Positions 23,504 to 35,840 of a stretch of 64,000 nucleotides of DNA are shown here, piece after piece. The position numbers were made by a program, and so were the translations under genes. Origin of the DNA: Plectrocnemia conspersa (lineage: Eukaryota; Arthropoda; Insecta; Trichoptera; Polycentropodidae); the NCBI GenBank assembly GCA_009617715.1, contig VTFK01000507.1, forward strand, positions 124,001 through 188,000, in the 5' to 3' direction. The notes under the pieces are model-generated. The model had not been told where the DNA came from. It worked only from the letters and a program-made list of their open reading frames with translations, and did no database searches. Positions within the stretch are counted from its first letter, which is position 1; each line of letters starts with the position of its first letter.

Positions 23504-25020
23504 TTTTATTTTGCATATCTAACTCACATCGTACAATAATTTCAAATTAATAAAATTTGAATATTGTAAAATGTACTGCTATTTATCTAGGAATGAAAAA
23601 TGAATCTAAATTTTTTGAGAATCTTAATAAAAAATATTTGTATTTATATTATTACAGTATCTATTTTTTATTGTATAAAATCTTTTTACAACAAAAAAGC
23701 ACACGAGTACGTAAATATTACATCATTAATTTATGATAAATTATTGTAAGTCTGACTAAAATATTTGCTGCATATTTAACAGCATCAGCATTTTGCAAAA
23801 AATGCCAACATCCTATCGTATGTTTAATACAGGATTTACATTAAAACAGTACATATTATTTTATTTTGCCGGTAAACAATTTTTTGTTAAATATTAATAA
23901 TATAATTATTGATCCTTGCATTGTTATTTTTTTCGTTGAAAAGAAATATTTGATAAACGCAATTCATATAACTTATATTGGCAAACAATTGTTTGGTGTG
24001 TTGATCAGAAATCCTTGTCCCTTTTATAACTACCTGCCCTGAATGCAATTGTAAATTTTACAGATTTTACAGCAAAAAGTTAAGAGCGCAAAAATGTTTT
24101 AAAATAAAAAAATTAAAATATCTATATCCACGTAAATAAAAGCTTATTTAAAGAAAATCTGTTTATTATAAAAAAAATCTAATATTTTGCACTGCGCTTT
24201 TAAAAAAAATAGCACTTCGATATTTATGTTTTCTACACTAAAAATAACAGCCTATTTTTTTTCTCATTACATTTAAATATTCTTCAACTATATTTAAGTC
24301 TGAAAACCGACTAATATGTGTATTTTTGATGTAGTGATTGCATTTATTAATCTTTGTAAAGTTGTTGGTTTTTTCTTACATTATTTTTCATTTTTAAAAA
24401 TATTTTCAACTTTTATTAAATTAGTTAAAGAGCTGCTATACTATTAATATAAGTTTATACAGTATTACTAATCTTCCATTTATTGTGGTATGTCTTATGT
24501 GATTAATATTTTTTTCTGAGTCACACGTGAAGGTCGAGGATTTGCCTTGCTATAGGCAGTGACCTCTCGTGAAGGCAATAATCAACTTGTGATTTTGGTG
24601 TTGTTGAACGCGTGAGTCACCGGAGCGTATTATCGAGTTGTGATTTATGAATGAAACGGTTCCTGACGATGGTTTTTTTTAATTGCGATATGAAAATTGG
24701 AGCTAGGACAAATTTGATTATAGTGATTAGGATTCATATTTATTGTCGGTGATGTGTAATTTTTAATAATGACATATGATCACTTAGTATCGTCATTAAA
24801 TCACAAATTATTAGATGTATTCAAAAAGTGTAGATAAAAACTGATAATGAACAACAATAGTGTGTAGCTCTGAATATGATTAGATTATTTCTTGCCTTGA
24901 TTATATTTAAGAATATTTTATGTTAATTACTAATATTTTTTGTTAGACATATAGGGTAATATTTAAATATTTAAATTAAGTAGGAACAATAATAATATAC
25001 TTACACAAAAGATTAACGTA
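23504..25020. other. AT-rich intergenic or intronic stretch
   Basis: No gene is supported. A CG-richer patch at about 24520-24650 shows no frame or splice pair that can be defended. Confidence 0.4.
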
Positions 25021-25024
25021 TTAT

Positions 25025-25188
25025 TTTTTGTACGATAAACTGAGATAGAAAGTGGCGAAGGCCACGAGAAATATCAATTTGGGATCTGGCAAGGGTACTG
25101 TTAGTCAGAGAACTGTACGATGTTGGTTCAGAATGAATGAATTAAAAATAAACCCCGTGGAAGATCTTCATCTGCTGTTAATTTTAAA
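25025..25188 (+). pseudogene. mariner transposase N-terminal fragment
   Basis: The frame reads KVAKATRNIN and GKGTVSQRTVRCWFR, then after a one-base shift NKPRGRSSSAVN. This is the helix-turn-helix/GRPR region of mariner transposases. The catalytic part is missing here. It belongs to the same family as the copy at 59530-60320, which starts where this one stops. Confidence 0.75.
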
Positions 25189-25189
25189 T

Positions 25190-26230
25190 TATAGATTTAA
25201 AGATACTATTTTATTTAATTTATAAAAAATACAACGGATTTATTTTACAAACCACAAGCTAGTTTATAAGCAAAAAACTTTGTTTCGTTTGCTTTTGAAA
25301 TAGAGCACCGATTTAAGAACACCATGATTCAGTGAATGCAAATATAAACAATATAAGTTATCATACAATATTTTAATGTTATTATTTTATTTTTTTATAA
25401 TAAATAAGATCTACGTTTCGTAGATATTTTGCTCTTATCTTATGCAAAAATGCGAGCTAAGGACCTTGCTCCAGCGCAACAGTAGGGTATATATTTCGCG
25501 TAAAGCCTAATTTATATATGCTGCAAGCTCCACTTTTCTGTAAAAATGACTTAACAATGTCATCTTGTACATTTAATCGAAATAAAAATGCTCAAAATAG
25601 CCTATCTTCAAAATCTCCAATTAAATACTAATATTTCATATCAAGATATTATTTTATTTTCCTATTTTCAAGTTGTCTATTTTTTTTTTTTTTTTTTCTG
25701 TAAAGTTGTTGAATATGGAGTTTAAGCCATCAATATGAGAGAGTGAGCCAATAAAAATATTATTTTGTAAGAACCTTGCAATTGCATGTTTAATTCATAA
25801 ATAACTATTATTTTCACAATTGTTTTGTCATCACGTTTGATTTGTTTAAAATGTGTTGTTCTTGTAGTCTATTCAGCATCACGTAGTCTTCAAATCGTCT
25901 TCAAAGATTGGTTTGCACTCTTGGGATTATGAAATTCATAGCTGGTACAAGCTTGTCGTGTTTGTTAAATAAAGTTCCTGGTAAGAGTTCTAGATGGAAC
26001 TGAATTGAATACGCTATGTAAGCGATTATATACAATTTTAGAGTTCAGGGGAGGTGCTTTGCTCTTTCTTACTCTTGATCATTTAGCCAATGTGATACTT
26101 AGAGGCGGAAAGAAAATTGTTATTTTTTTATAAGAGTGCTTTTTTGTTTAGGACTAATATTTAAACAGCTTATACAATTCTTAACAAAGCTCATACTTTG
26201 TGAACATTTGTATTGGTCCTTTTGGTTGAG
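25190..26230. other. AT-rich stretch without supported gene
   Basis: A poly-T run at about 25680-25697 is followed by CTGTAAAG..., possibly a retroposon tail. Nothing else could be supported. Confidence 0.35.
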
Positions 26231-26234
26231 TGTC

Positions 26235-27240
26235 AATATGTAATGCTTGCACTACACTCTCTCGGAAGTTGTCCGAAGTTACCGAGAACGGGAGGTAAAG
26301 TAGGGGCAATTCAGTCGACTTGGCCAACTTCGAGCACTTCCGAACATTGTCGGCAAAAGGACCGGAGTCAAAAAGACCGAAGTCGGAGCTGCTCTTTCGA
26401 GCGCGAGCGGTGAGATACTTCCCCTTTCGCTCTTTCGCGTGTTAAGCGACGAGAGTGAGAGAGATAATATGTTGTTTCGCAAACTGAGATAGAACGAGTA
26501 ACTCGGTTCAATTTCAGTATGCGCGTAGGCGTCTTATGGTTAACACGCATGTCGAGCGCTGCATCGTAGTCACGTGGTCAAGTTATATTACCACTAGCTT
26601 ATCGGGGACTTCAAAAGACTCTTACTAACATCTTTAAATATTTTAGGGCACCAAAAGGGATTAATTATAATTTTGATAGTATATTCTTCTAACAGATATC
26701 GTTATTATATTTTTTTCATATAAAATTAAATAATTAAAAAATAATTAGTGGTACTTGATTTTGTTAAAAAAAATCGTTTCGAATATCCTTATGTATTTTC
26801 CTAGATCGGTTTATATAAATGTCACACCATAACGAATTCTTATTTAGAATTGATGGCGGAAAATTCTAAGATAGTCACAGATGTGGTATTCGTATTCTGA
26901 AGTTCATTTTTATGCCTTATGGCATTTTGCAAAAACCGACAAAGATTTTGCGTAAATTGAATATTTGCACACACAAATTTTTATAATTATCAGTAGCGTA
27001 ATTTTAATAATATGACAATTTAAAAATTGCGATTATTTGCCACATTTTTCGATCGCCAAAAAATATGCCGGCTGTACGTGACAAAAGCCGCCGTCCGGAC
27101 GTCATTCACGCCTGCCGTCCGGACGGCATATGAAATTTGCGACAGTGTGGTCGCTTACTCGAAGTCGTAGGTCTCGGCCGACTTCAGTTGTAACTTCGGT
27201 TCGGACAACTTACAGAGAGTGTAGTGCAGGCATAATATGT
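26235..27240. mobile_element. 1-kb DNA element with terminal inverted repeats
   Basis: TGCACTACACTCTCT at 26248-26262 is repeated inverted at 27214-27228. Homology continues inward as AAGTTGTCCGAA on both sides, and flanking ATATG/TAATGC-like bases may extend it. The interior is CG-richer than the window, contains no transposase frame, and carries two CGTCCGGACG palindromes (27092-27101; 27114-27127 extended to GCCGTCCGGACGGC). No clear target-site duplication was found. Probably a non-autonomous cut-and-paste transposon. Confidence 0.6.
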
Positions 27241-28185
27241 TACGTTAACTTGAAGAATAATTAATAAGCAAAATATATTAATACTATTTACCATCCATTG
27301 CCTAAATGCTTAAAAGCTATACAAAATATAATACAATATATTGACGCTCTTTTGATTTCACATAAATGTTATTGTTATTTTTATAATATATATATAGAGA
27401 TTTTGATTGTTTCTTATTTAGGTGTTTAATTAAAAGGTTCATACGTGTTGTATTGTGCGTGTTCATTACATATCTGTGTATGATTTTTTTCTGCCACTGA
27501 TACATACATACATACGTAAATAATTTGCATTAGCGATTATGTTTTTTTTGCAAGGTTAAATTTATTAAAAATTATGTAGGGAGGCAACGAGTTGTTTACA
27601 GCATAAAAAATGTTGCGCGCCACTGGAGCGGATTAACTGCATCATGCTATTTCGTAGAATTTTATCATTTTAATAATAATATTGAACATGAATATCCGAG
27701 TTTTATATGTCAATGTGAAGGTCGTTCTTTGATGTTTTAAAGTAACTAAACATAAAAATAACAACGTAAATTTTATTATAAATGCTCTACGAATCTTCGT
27801 GCAAGTTATCACGTAGATTAAAAAAATCACTGTGCATAACCGCAAAAATAACTAGAAAAACACAAACAGTACCCATTGTTGCATAACGATTTTCTCAGAT
27901 TTGGTTTTCATGGAAGTTACAATATTTTGAATCTAATCGGTATTGAACTATAAGCTATTTTTAGAATACGTATTGATTCATTATTGTGAACATTTTCAAT
28001 CAAGAGTAATTTATTGTACACTTAAAAGTATTGTAAACACAAAACAGATTTTACAGGTGTTAAATAGACATTATAATGGTGTCACCTAATTCTTAGTATT
28101 ATATTTTCTAATATGACAGGTCACGAGTGTTTGTTTAATTATGTTAAGTTACAAATGTATTAAATCTAAAATATTTTACTTTCAG
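27241..28185. other. AT-rich stretch without supported gene
   Basis: Contains a (TATG/CATA) simple tract near 27503-27515. No other feature was seen. Confidence 0.35.
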
Positions 28186-28265
28186 GGTGTAAACTGGCGA
28201 AAATCTGTTTTGACATGACCGAAGAAGCCAAAAACGACAAGAACAATGTGCAGATGTTTGCAATC
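28186..28265 (+). CDS. Possible small coding exon (MTEEAKND...)
   Basis: Bounded by a good acceptor (TTTACTTTCAG) and a strong donor (ATC|GTAAGT). An ATG at 28215 opens MTEEAKNDKNNVQMFAI in phase 0. Base composition is higher in GC than the flanks. It could splice to an acceptor at 28831 (TTTCCTTTCAG), giving a tail FFGAQVHTNVTLICI with stop TAA at 28877-28879 (a 32-residue peptide), or in phase 0 to 37001 of the downstream gene. No family is recognised. Confidence 0.35.
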
Positions 28266-28404
28266 GTAAGTACAAGTTATTTCTGTTAAAATTTATTACA
28301 TTCATCGGTAAATTTCAACATTAACAATAACATGTTATAGACAGAGGTATGAAAAATAATATTTATTAATATTGAACAGTACCAATTCAAAGTTATTAAT
28401 GCAA

Positions 28405-28500
28405 AGTTCACGATTAATAACTACTAAGTTTAAAGTGAGACACCAGACTGAAATCAACGTTTGTAAATCAGTGACTTATATTTTATATTTTTATTTATCT
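28405..28500 (-). repeat. SINE body fragment
   Basis: ACACCAGACTGAAATCAACG and GTAAATCAGTGACTTAT match the 33605-33680 part of the SINE family in the same orientation. The tRNA-like head is absent. Confidence 0.6.
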
Positions 28501-29084
28501 TACAATAAATATCCATGACATATCTTGAATTTTTTTTTTAATTATTCATATCGAAATTTCTTCGCAATATTAAGAATATATAGGCAAATATATTTAGTGA
28601 TAATCTATTGATTTTCTTAGGCACGATTTAAAATTGTCTACATTAAAGAGATTACTGTCTTGATGTTGACGTGCTGTCAAACGTTTCATGTGACACCTAT
28701 ATCTCGACATACGTCTTTATTGCAGACATACAACGGATTATTTACAACGTTTAGTAGCACTTTATTTTGATTTCTTTTTTTTTTCTCCCAAATTTTATTT
28801 AACGTGTTTCTTTTTTATATTTTCCTTTCAGTTCTTTGGTGCCCAGGTTCATACCAATGTCACACTAATTTGCATATAAGATGGAAGGTGCGGCTATTTA
28901 TAACAAATTGTGATTAATTAGTTTTATTTTTATAAGTGAATTTGCAATGAACCGATTTTAGTTTATTTCAATTTAATGATCTCATTTTCAGTACTATTTT
29001 TTAGTAGTATTTTTTCTTCAACTGCTATATCATCTACGATTGTTGCAATCGTGACTTTTTCTATTTGTAAATTGTGGTAAATCA

Positions 29085-29165
29085 CATCTGTATCGATAGT
29101 GTTGGCCCTAAAACACTTTTATGTGGGACTCCAGCTCTAATTTTTCGTTTCATTACTTAATTCTA
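29085..29165 (-). pseudogene. Jockey-like reverse transcriptase fragment
   Basis: The minus strand reads AGVPHKSVLGPTLS, matching the AGVPQGSVLGPxLF motif of Jockey-like reverse transcriptases, followed by a stop. Confidence 0.6.
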
Positions 29166-29351
29166 TTTTTTTTAATTAAGCCTCTGTAGAATTGGTCTGT
29201 CAAGAATTACTTTTTTCATAATAAATTATTGGGCTTAGTGATAAATCACAAATGCAGTAATAAAAATTATTGCTTAAATAAATAATTTCTGGTAAAATAT
29301 AAAAAAAGAATTTTGTATAAAATAATACACATACACATATATATTAGCTTA

Positions 29352-30068
29352 TGTAGCGATCACACACAGATGACTACGTTCAAAAGGGTCATTGTCTCAA
29401 ACCTTAAACTCGCGTTCATGACTGTAATCAAAAACGATTATTTATTAACAATGGAGATAAACATAATAGCGTAAAGGATTTGCTGGACCACACAGAACAC
29501 GAGTTCACAGTAAATATTTTCCGTCGTTAAGAGAATCCCTTTGCGGCAAAACGGTCACGGGTATCATAAATCACCACGGTGATATTTGTGAAAATGCAGT
29601 ACGACGTTGCTTTCTAAAGGCGTAGGCTTATTTTGCTGTTCTACGAAGCAACTGCAGTGATTGGCTGGAAGATTGCTTCACTTATGCGATTGGCCAGTAA
29701 GCCTTATAGCCCTGGATATTTAAGCCCGGACTTCATGAGAAGAGGTAGAGCGTCGGAGGATGAAACAGTCACCCAGTCAGAGTCTCCAGCAGTCACCCGA
29801 AGAGACCAGCAGACGCGCCCCCACCGACAGATGCGAAGACATGACCTGGAACTACCGAACGATCATCGCCGCAAGAAGAACTACCCCACAAGAACCCTAA
29901 GGATCATCCACGGGCATCACCACCTGCGTCAACTTAACCACCGCTTGGAGGAAGCATCTCGCCGATAATCGTCGTGGCACTCATATAAATATTGCGATAA
30001 AAAGTCTTACTAGATTCCACATTGAGTCTCACTGGCTACGGGTCCAATCACCCCTAGGGTCTCATACA
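29352..30068 (+). mobile_element. Solo-LTR-like block
   Basis: Begins TGTAGCGATC and ends TCATACA, with a TATTTAAG promoter-like word (29717-29724), a CG-rich stretch after it (R/U5-like) and ATAAA near 29997. The composition contrasts with its flanks. The open frame at 29633-29968 is Arg/His-rich and looks accidental. No matching target-site duplication, primer-binding site or second LTR was found, so the solo-LTR call and its limits are provisional. Confidence 0.4.
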
Positions 30069-31130
30069 TACGCGCTCCGCATAACGAAAACGAGCATTTT
30101 TGATACATAATTGTAAATTTCGGCGATATGCGTACTTAAAATTAATTTACCCCCCTGATTTACGTAGTTTTTCAAGAGATCGAAAAATAAGCAAATGAGC
30201 AAAGATTTTTGAAATAAAAACCAGTATTCCGCTTCAAAGAAGTTCGTATCCAACAAGAAACACGATATCAAGGATGAACACGATGAACTATTCGATTCAG
30301 AATTGCCTTAAAAATAGTATCAATTTAAAAAATAGCTCAAGAAACTTTCTAGAAACCTATATAAATTAATTTTTATCTGATTTTTTTGACTAAAATTAAA
30401 ACTTTTAATTTTTAAACGTGTCGTTTATAATCTAAAACTTGTAGATATCTTTGTAGCGTGTTAATAATTGAACTAAGTCACATTATCACGTATATACATT
30501 TCTGCATTATCATTGTGTATCTAGAAAGCACGTCAAAATTGCGTGATGATATCGTTTAGTGATTGGATGAGAACTAGATGATATTGTGCTAATTGTCAGA
30601 TGGTTGCTTGTTATAATAGCTCAAATCTTGGTTGTGACAGTGTCTAAAATTATTCCGATGACCCAAATATCCAATTGAAGTATTGTATATTTTTTTAAGG
30701 GGCCTAAACAAGACTTACTAATTTAGACAAGCGCTAAATGTAGAACTGCTTACAACTAAATTGTAATAATTAAATTTCGAAATCACGTGGCGAATCATTC
30801 GAGATAAAATGCGTATTATCAATAATTTTTTTATAACCAGTCTTTAAACTAAATATTGTTATGTTATGTAACTAATTAGTACTAATTATGATTGAACATT
30901 TTTGAGTCTAGTATACATATTAAAACCATTTGCGCCATTGGTCACAATTTAAAAGTCACCATAACGAGCACTTGAACAACGAAAAAATAAATTTTAAACA
31001 CTATATCAATCACACATCACACAATAGGAGATAGATCTTGTAACCATAAAAGAAAAGTTTTAATACATATATTACATAGACCACCTAATTGCACAATTCG
31101 TCTTGAGACGCTAACCATATAATAACACTG
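30069..31130. other. AT-rich stretch without supported gene
   Basis: No feature could be supported. Confidence 0.35.
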
Positions 31131-31379
31131 TCAATAAAAACTATCCTTTGTATGAAAATACGCCCACCAGATAGTACGTTCGACTCTTATTCTTTGAGCT
31201 ACCTGGTTTTCGATCGCCCAAATAGTAATTTGGGCCGTGTTTTTTCTTAAGGCGTAAACACATTTTGAAGGTGTTTTCAAGAAGCGATGCAATCGTTCGT
31301 AAAGGTCTTTACCTGTAATTCCACAGAGCTTCCTTGAATCTTGAATTTTATTTAATTTAAACTTAAATATTAGGTTCAT
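31131..31379 (-). repeat. Dispersed repeat with residual frame
   Basis: A minus-strand frame reads KDLYERLHRFLKTPSKCVYALRKN in part. The plus-strand sequence AAGGCGTAAACACATTTTG...AAGAAGCGATGCAAT is repeated at about 55610-55665. It is therefore a repeat, perhaps with transposon-coding origin, rather than a host gene. Confidence 0.4.
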
Positions 31380-32860
31380 ATTAAATGTGACAACTACGTA
31401 ATAACATATTTAAAAAAATATATATATAATAAATATATATAAAAAGATTTATCTGAACATCAATTACTCAATATTTTATTTTATTTTATATATTTATTAT
31501 ATACAATAGTTTTTATTTTTATTATTATTATATCCTAGTAGCTATGTTTATATTTTTTTAATTAAAAAACCATAAATTAAAATTGCTGTAGTGCTGTTTT
31601 TAATTTTTTTTGTCAAATAAAATATTATAAACTAGTCTTATTATTTCTCTGTGTGTGGTTAAGTAATGTGATATATTACTTGTCTAATAGCTAATTATAT
31701 TTTAACGACTTTGTGATTGAGTCTAAAGTTCCATGTTCTAAAAAAGGCGGTAATTTGATTACATATAAGTTATGATGCAACATTTACATTAGTTATTTTA
31801 CACTAGAATTAGGCCATCTGATCTAGCAATAAACTAATTAAGTTCTTTGTAACAGACATCTTGGTATTTTATCTTTAATATCAGAAGATATAATATATTG
31901 TTATCTTCGTTAAGTTTATTTTGATTTTTTTTAAGATCCGCAACTCAATGTTTTTCTCAACTCAAAATCTACTAGCTCTAAATTAAAAAATAAATATGGA
32001 AATATTTTTAAGGAACTTAGTATATATTTATATACAGACCAATCATTTAATGAGTGCATAATTAAATAAAAATATTGCCAATTATGTATCAATAAGAATA
32101 TTATCAATTTTGATAGTATATATTATCAAATCCGTACAATTTTAACATCAGATATAGTCACTTTAAAAACAACCTGTACATAACGAAGTAATGTTAGAAA
32201 GAATTATAATTTATGATTTTTTAACCATAGTCAATGACAAACATTTGTCAAAAAATAAACTCTAAATTAGGTGCCATTTTCGTTTCATCATCGAACGCCG
32301 TATTAGACCGAAAAATTGTTTATAAAGACGCTTGATTAGTTTTATTTACATATTTAATAAGCTGAAAAAAATACTGAAAACTGTCACAATTGGCGAGTCG
32401 CTAGTGACGTAGCTGCGGTTATCGTTCTAATTAGCATTTCCCGCAGAATTTTAAAAGCAAACAACGCAACACACAGATGGTAACGATGAATCGAAGGCAA
32501 ATATTAAAAGTGCATTATTCGATTCAATGGTAATTGAGAATAATCGATGGGCAATGTAATACGTGGCAACTTTGATACGTGTAGTCAAGGCCGGCGATAA
32601 GAAACCTGGGACCCGGGTAGCTGGTTACCCGCGCGATTTATCGAATTGTTTCACAATGTAAGTTTTATCACACATTTTGTTTCGGCATCCTCAAACATTA
32701 TCCGTTCAAGCAAAAAAAAATGGGAATATTTGCTTAAAATATACACGTCATACTCGGGGGACGGTTGTACAAGTATATTATTATCAATATAAATATTAAT
32801 ATTTACCGTCAGTGATTTATAATCGTTTTGATACGAGTCTTGTTATCCATCGGTTGATTT
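31380..32860. other. AT-rich stretch with a CG-richer patch
   Basis: Mostly AT-rich. At 32380-32660 composition is more even, with CAAGGCCGGCGATAAG and a CCCGGGTAGCTGGTTACCCG dyad. This might be a regulatory block, but no gene is supported. Confidence 0.3.
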
Positions 32861-32904
32861 TTTTTATTACTCCAATGCAATTTTGATATGCAGAATAAAT
32901 TGGG

Positions 32905-33300
32905 GACAGGTGGGGGAATTATTCTTCCCTAGAATTTGGCCAGAAAAATGCATGTTACTTAATGAAATACCATTAATTATTAATAAAATCGAATTATTAA
33001 AAAAACGACCATGGGCTGGCCAACTTTTGTCCCCTCCATCAAAAATCTGAAATGACGTCTCTGGAGTGTCGGCTGTATATTGTGATGATGCTGGACTATC
33101 CACTGATGTACCTCATACTGCGATTCTTTAGGGTCTAGTCTTGGGAACGTTTTCTTTCGGTGACGGCACGTTTTTATTGCCTTTGACGTGGAATTTTTTT
33201 AACTTTTGAGAAGTGATAGTTGTTTTTCGCGCTCTTGTATTGGTCCAAATTTTGGTTTTGATGTATTTTTTAGAAATCGTAATATGCAATTGTCGCCATT
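32905..33300 (-). repeat. Family D copy joined to half a foldback element
   Basis: 32905-33065 is family D in minus orientation (GGCCAGAAAAATGCATGTTA; CTCTGGAGTGTCGGC). 33160-33300 matches the right arm of the foldback at 56161-56262 (TATTGCCTTTGACGTGGAAT; GAGAAGTGATAGTTGTTTTT). The two families are also adjacent at 55.8-56.5 kb, so they may be parts of one element. Confidence 0.65.
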
Positions 33301-33599
33301 GTAGTATAAGCAATAAAGCGGTATTTTTGACATGTTTGATTTTGATTTAAAAAAAAAAAAAAATATTTTTTTAAATAAAAATCAAATCGCCGGGTTTGCG
33401 TGTGGTACATCGATATAAAGCGATGTTGTAATATTGTCGGGATCACCCATAACAGTTCCGTAGAAATTAGTTGTTAAATAGAATGGAACCAATATATATA
33501 TATATATTAATCATATTCTTACTAAGATTTTTGTCAGCATAACAAACATTTATCTATTTATTGTAGATCTCTTGTAGCAACATGTGTTACAATGTGGTA

Positions 33600-33905
33600 A
33601 AGCCCATCAACAACTACTAAGTAAGTAGCGAAACACCAGACTGAAATCAAAGTCTGTAAATCAGCGATCCATTTTATTAATTATAGGCAATTATTACAGC
33701 TTACAATTACTAATATATGTAGCTAGTCATGATCAAATGCGATTATAATTTAAATTATTCATCCGTAAGATTAGGAAAATCTAGGAAAACTTAACCTGTG
33801 ATGATCGACCGAAATAATAATTAAATAGTAATCACGAATTCCAAATGGTCCATAAGGATTAGAACTCAGATATTAATCGCTGACTTATACCATTGATACA
33901 TATGT
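33600..33905 (-). repeat. tRNA-derived SINE, longest copy
   Basis: On the minus strand an A-box-like TGGTATAAGTCAGCG is followed by GAGTTCTAATCC (decayed B-box), then the body with TTTTCCTAGATTTTCCTAAT and CTTACGGATGAATAATT, and ends with ACAGACTTTGATTTCAGTCT. The length is about 300 bp. Confidence 0.65.
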
Positions 33906-33949
33906 TATGCAATCGACCTAATACATGATTATGAAAGGTCTAATCAGCA

Positions 33950-34330
33950 ACAATCCATCCGCAGCTTACCCTTCGGTCCCTCTATTTAGTCAGGTAATGA
34001 TATGCAATTGTATCAGCCGCTGCATATCAATTATCATATCAACAATATGGCAAACGAAGGTGAGTTTGTGAAATTCCAGCCAATTTTGGTACAGACACCG
34101 GAAACCACGGTCGCAGACCTTCAATCGCGGTTCTTCCACCTGGGATACCTTCGCAAATGATTTATGCATGCCTGTTTGTTTAACGATTATGAAACCGAGC
34201 CACGGTCAAGTGTAGATTTGACACACAGACTGGAAAAAATACAACGTTGTCACCAGATTAGGAATACCTTTGGTTGTATTATAATACGTTTGTTTGCATG
34301 ACAAGTGTCACTCAAGGTCTTCGTAAATCA
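33950..34330. promoter_or_regulatory. Possible cis-regulatory block
   Basis: High-complexity, relatively GC-rich sequence in an otherwise AT-rich area, with dyad ATATGCAATTG...CTGCATATCAATT, a Fox-like TGTTTGTTTA and an ATGGCAAACGAAG|GTGAGT start-plus-donor near 34047. The phase of that mini-exon does not fit the 35.9-kb exon. Function unproven. Confidence 0.25.
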
Positions 34331-34629
34331 TCATCTGAGATTTGAAATGACTTTTTTTAGAATAAGGTTGGATTTGCTTTTAGTACTCACGTACGCGTGA
34401 CTAGTTAATTTTGATATTCTTTTAAAAAATCATATGTACAGGATGTTTATAAATATGTTATTGATACTAAACATATTCTAAAACAAATGGTTTCATTGAT
34501 ACATATTGAGTTTAGAAATATGTTCACCTTAACTTAAGTTCCCTTTCAGAAACAAACTTTTTATAGTAATATTATTGATAAAAGTAAGGGGTTCAGATTT
34601 TAAAAATATTAAAAGAGTTGTTTCGAAGA

Positions 34630-34760
34630 CTTTTGTTCATTCAGGGATCCTGTGAGACCTAAAAAAAGGGACATTTTTAAAAGGAAGACGGGGACAAAGA
34701 AGTACAAAAAGAAAACAATGTTTTTGAGGAGGACCTTAAAAAATCACCATATTAAAAGGC
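34630..34760 (+). repeat. Dispersed repeat, family F
   Basis: TTTTGTTCATTCAGGGATCC and GGACATTTTTAA...GAGGACC match copies at about 43340-43440 and 63120-63240 (GAAATTTTTGTTCA; AAAGGAGGACGT). Confidence 0.6.
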
Positions 34761-34854
34761 ACCAAAAACATTGAAAGACGAGAAAAGTGATGTTCATCTT
34801 CATTCAGAATGCCAAAAAAGTCTAGAACTATAAATAAAACGACGTACAATTATT

Positions 34855-34970
34855 TTGGACAGGTTAGGCACGAGCGAGCGTTAGTCAGAACAGTGAACAC
34901 CCTATAATTCGTTGCAGAGTTATTCATGGGGTATTCACTGTTCTGACCAACGCTGATCTAACCTATCCAA
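34855..34970. mobile_element. Hairpin MITE, TTGGA...TCCAA termini
   Basis: A 116-bp element whose arms (TTGGACAGGTTAGG and GTCAGAACAGTGAACACCC, inverted as GGGGTATTCACTGTTCTGAC and CTAACCTATCCAA) pair with some mismatches. A related half copy lies at 49478-49535. Confidence 0.7.
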
Positions 34971-35389
34971 CAGTTACATGAAAAACTTGTTATAGATAAT
35001 ATCTTTTATATTTCATTAAATTGCAATATATCTGTCAATCTCCCGGCATCAGTTATACGACCAGATAAAGTTAAATACATGGACCACTATTTAAAATGCC
35101 ATTATTATTCATACACTTTACATGAGCAATGGGACCCTTTAATAAACGTGACATTTGACTTATTTCCAAAAAACACTATCCATGCTATCTCAATGCATAC
35201 ACTCTGCAGATAATTTGTCTAATTTCAGAATAAAGCATAGGGCTTGCCCTTTTCATGAATTAGGTAATTTTTTGCCCATTTCACGCAATAAGCAATTTCA
35301 TAGTTTGTCGTAATAAACATCACGTTGCACTAGTCTATATATAATGAATATAAAAAAAGTACGGTGAAATTACTTTGAAAAATATAGGC

Positions 35390-35500
35390 TTAACAAACGT
35401 CCCGGTTTCACACCATTGGTCTCGGTGTTTCTGTGTCCCGGTGTCCCGGCCATGTGGCATGGTTTCACACATTGATCCCGGCCGTTGCGATAAACGCTGG
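35390..35500. repeat. CCCGG-rich repeated segment
   Basis: GGTTTCACAC...ATTG occurs twice (about 35404 and 35460), among several GTCCCGG/GATCCCGG words. GC content is sharply higher than the flanks. It could be a TE fragment just upstream of the next gene. Confidence 0.4.
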
Positions 35501-35840
35501 TAGGAAAAAAGGTCACCTCAGACATTTGAACAAAAATTTTCATCCTTTGATGACCTTATTATAGCTGTCATCATATAAGTAATCAATTTAAACATTTATC
35601 ATACTGCGAGAATCATATAGATGCAGAATATTAAATTTAATTGGAATCAATTTACCATCGATACGAATAAGAAGCAATAGAAGAAAGATGAGAAACGAAT
35701 TTAATCAGTGACATTTGCATTTAAGAGCAAGCATACCTGAATTTATAAATGTTTTACAAATATAGTAACAATGATTCATTTTAAACAATTGATTATATAA
35801 TCACATCTCAACCTTCATTTAAAGCACGTTGCATTAATCA

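Noticed and set aside
26213..26550. Open frames in the 26-kb element
   Set aside because: Short, Arg/Ser-rich and inside the inverted-repeat element; they do not resemble transposases.
29633..29968. 111-residue open frame
   Set aside because: Lies in the solo-LTR-like CG-rich part; Arg/His/Pro-rich composition with no domain.
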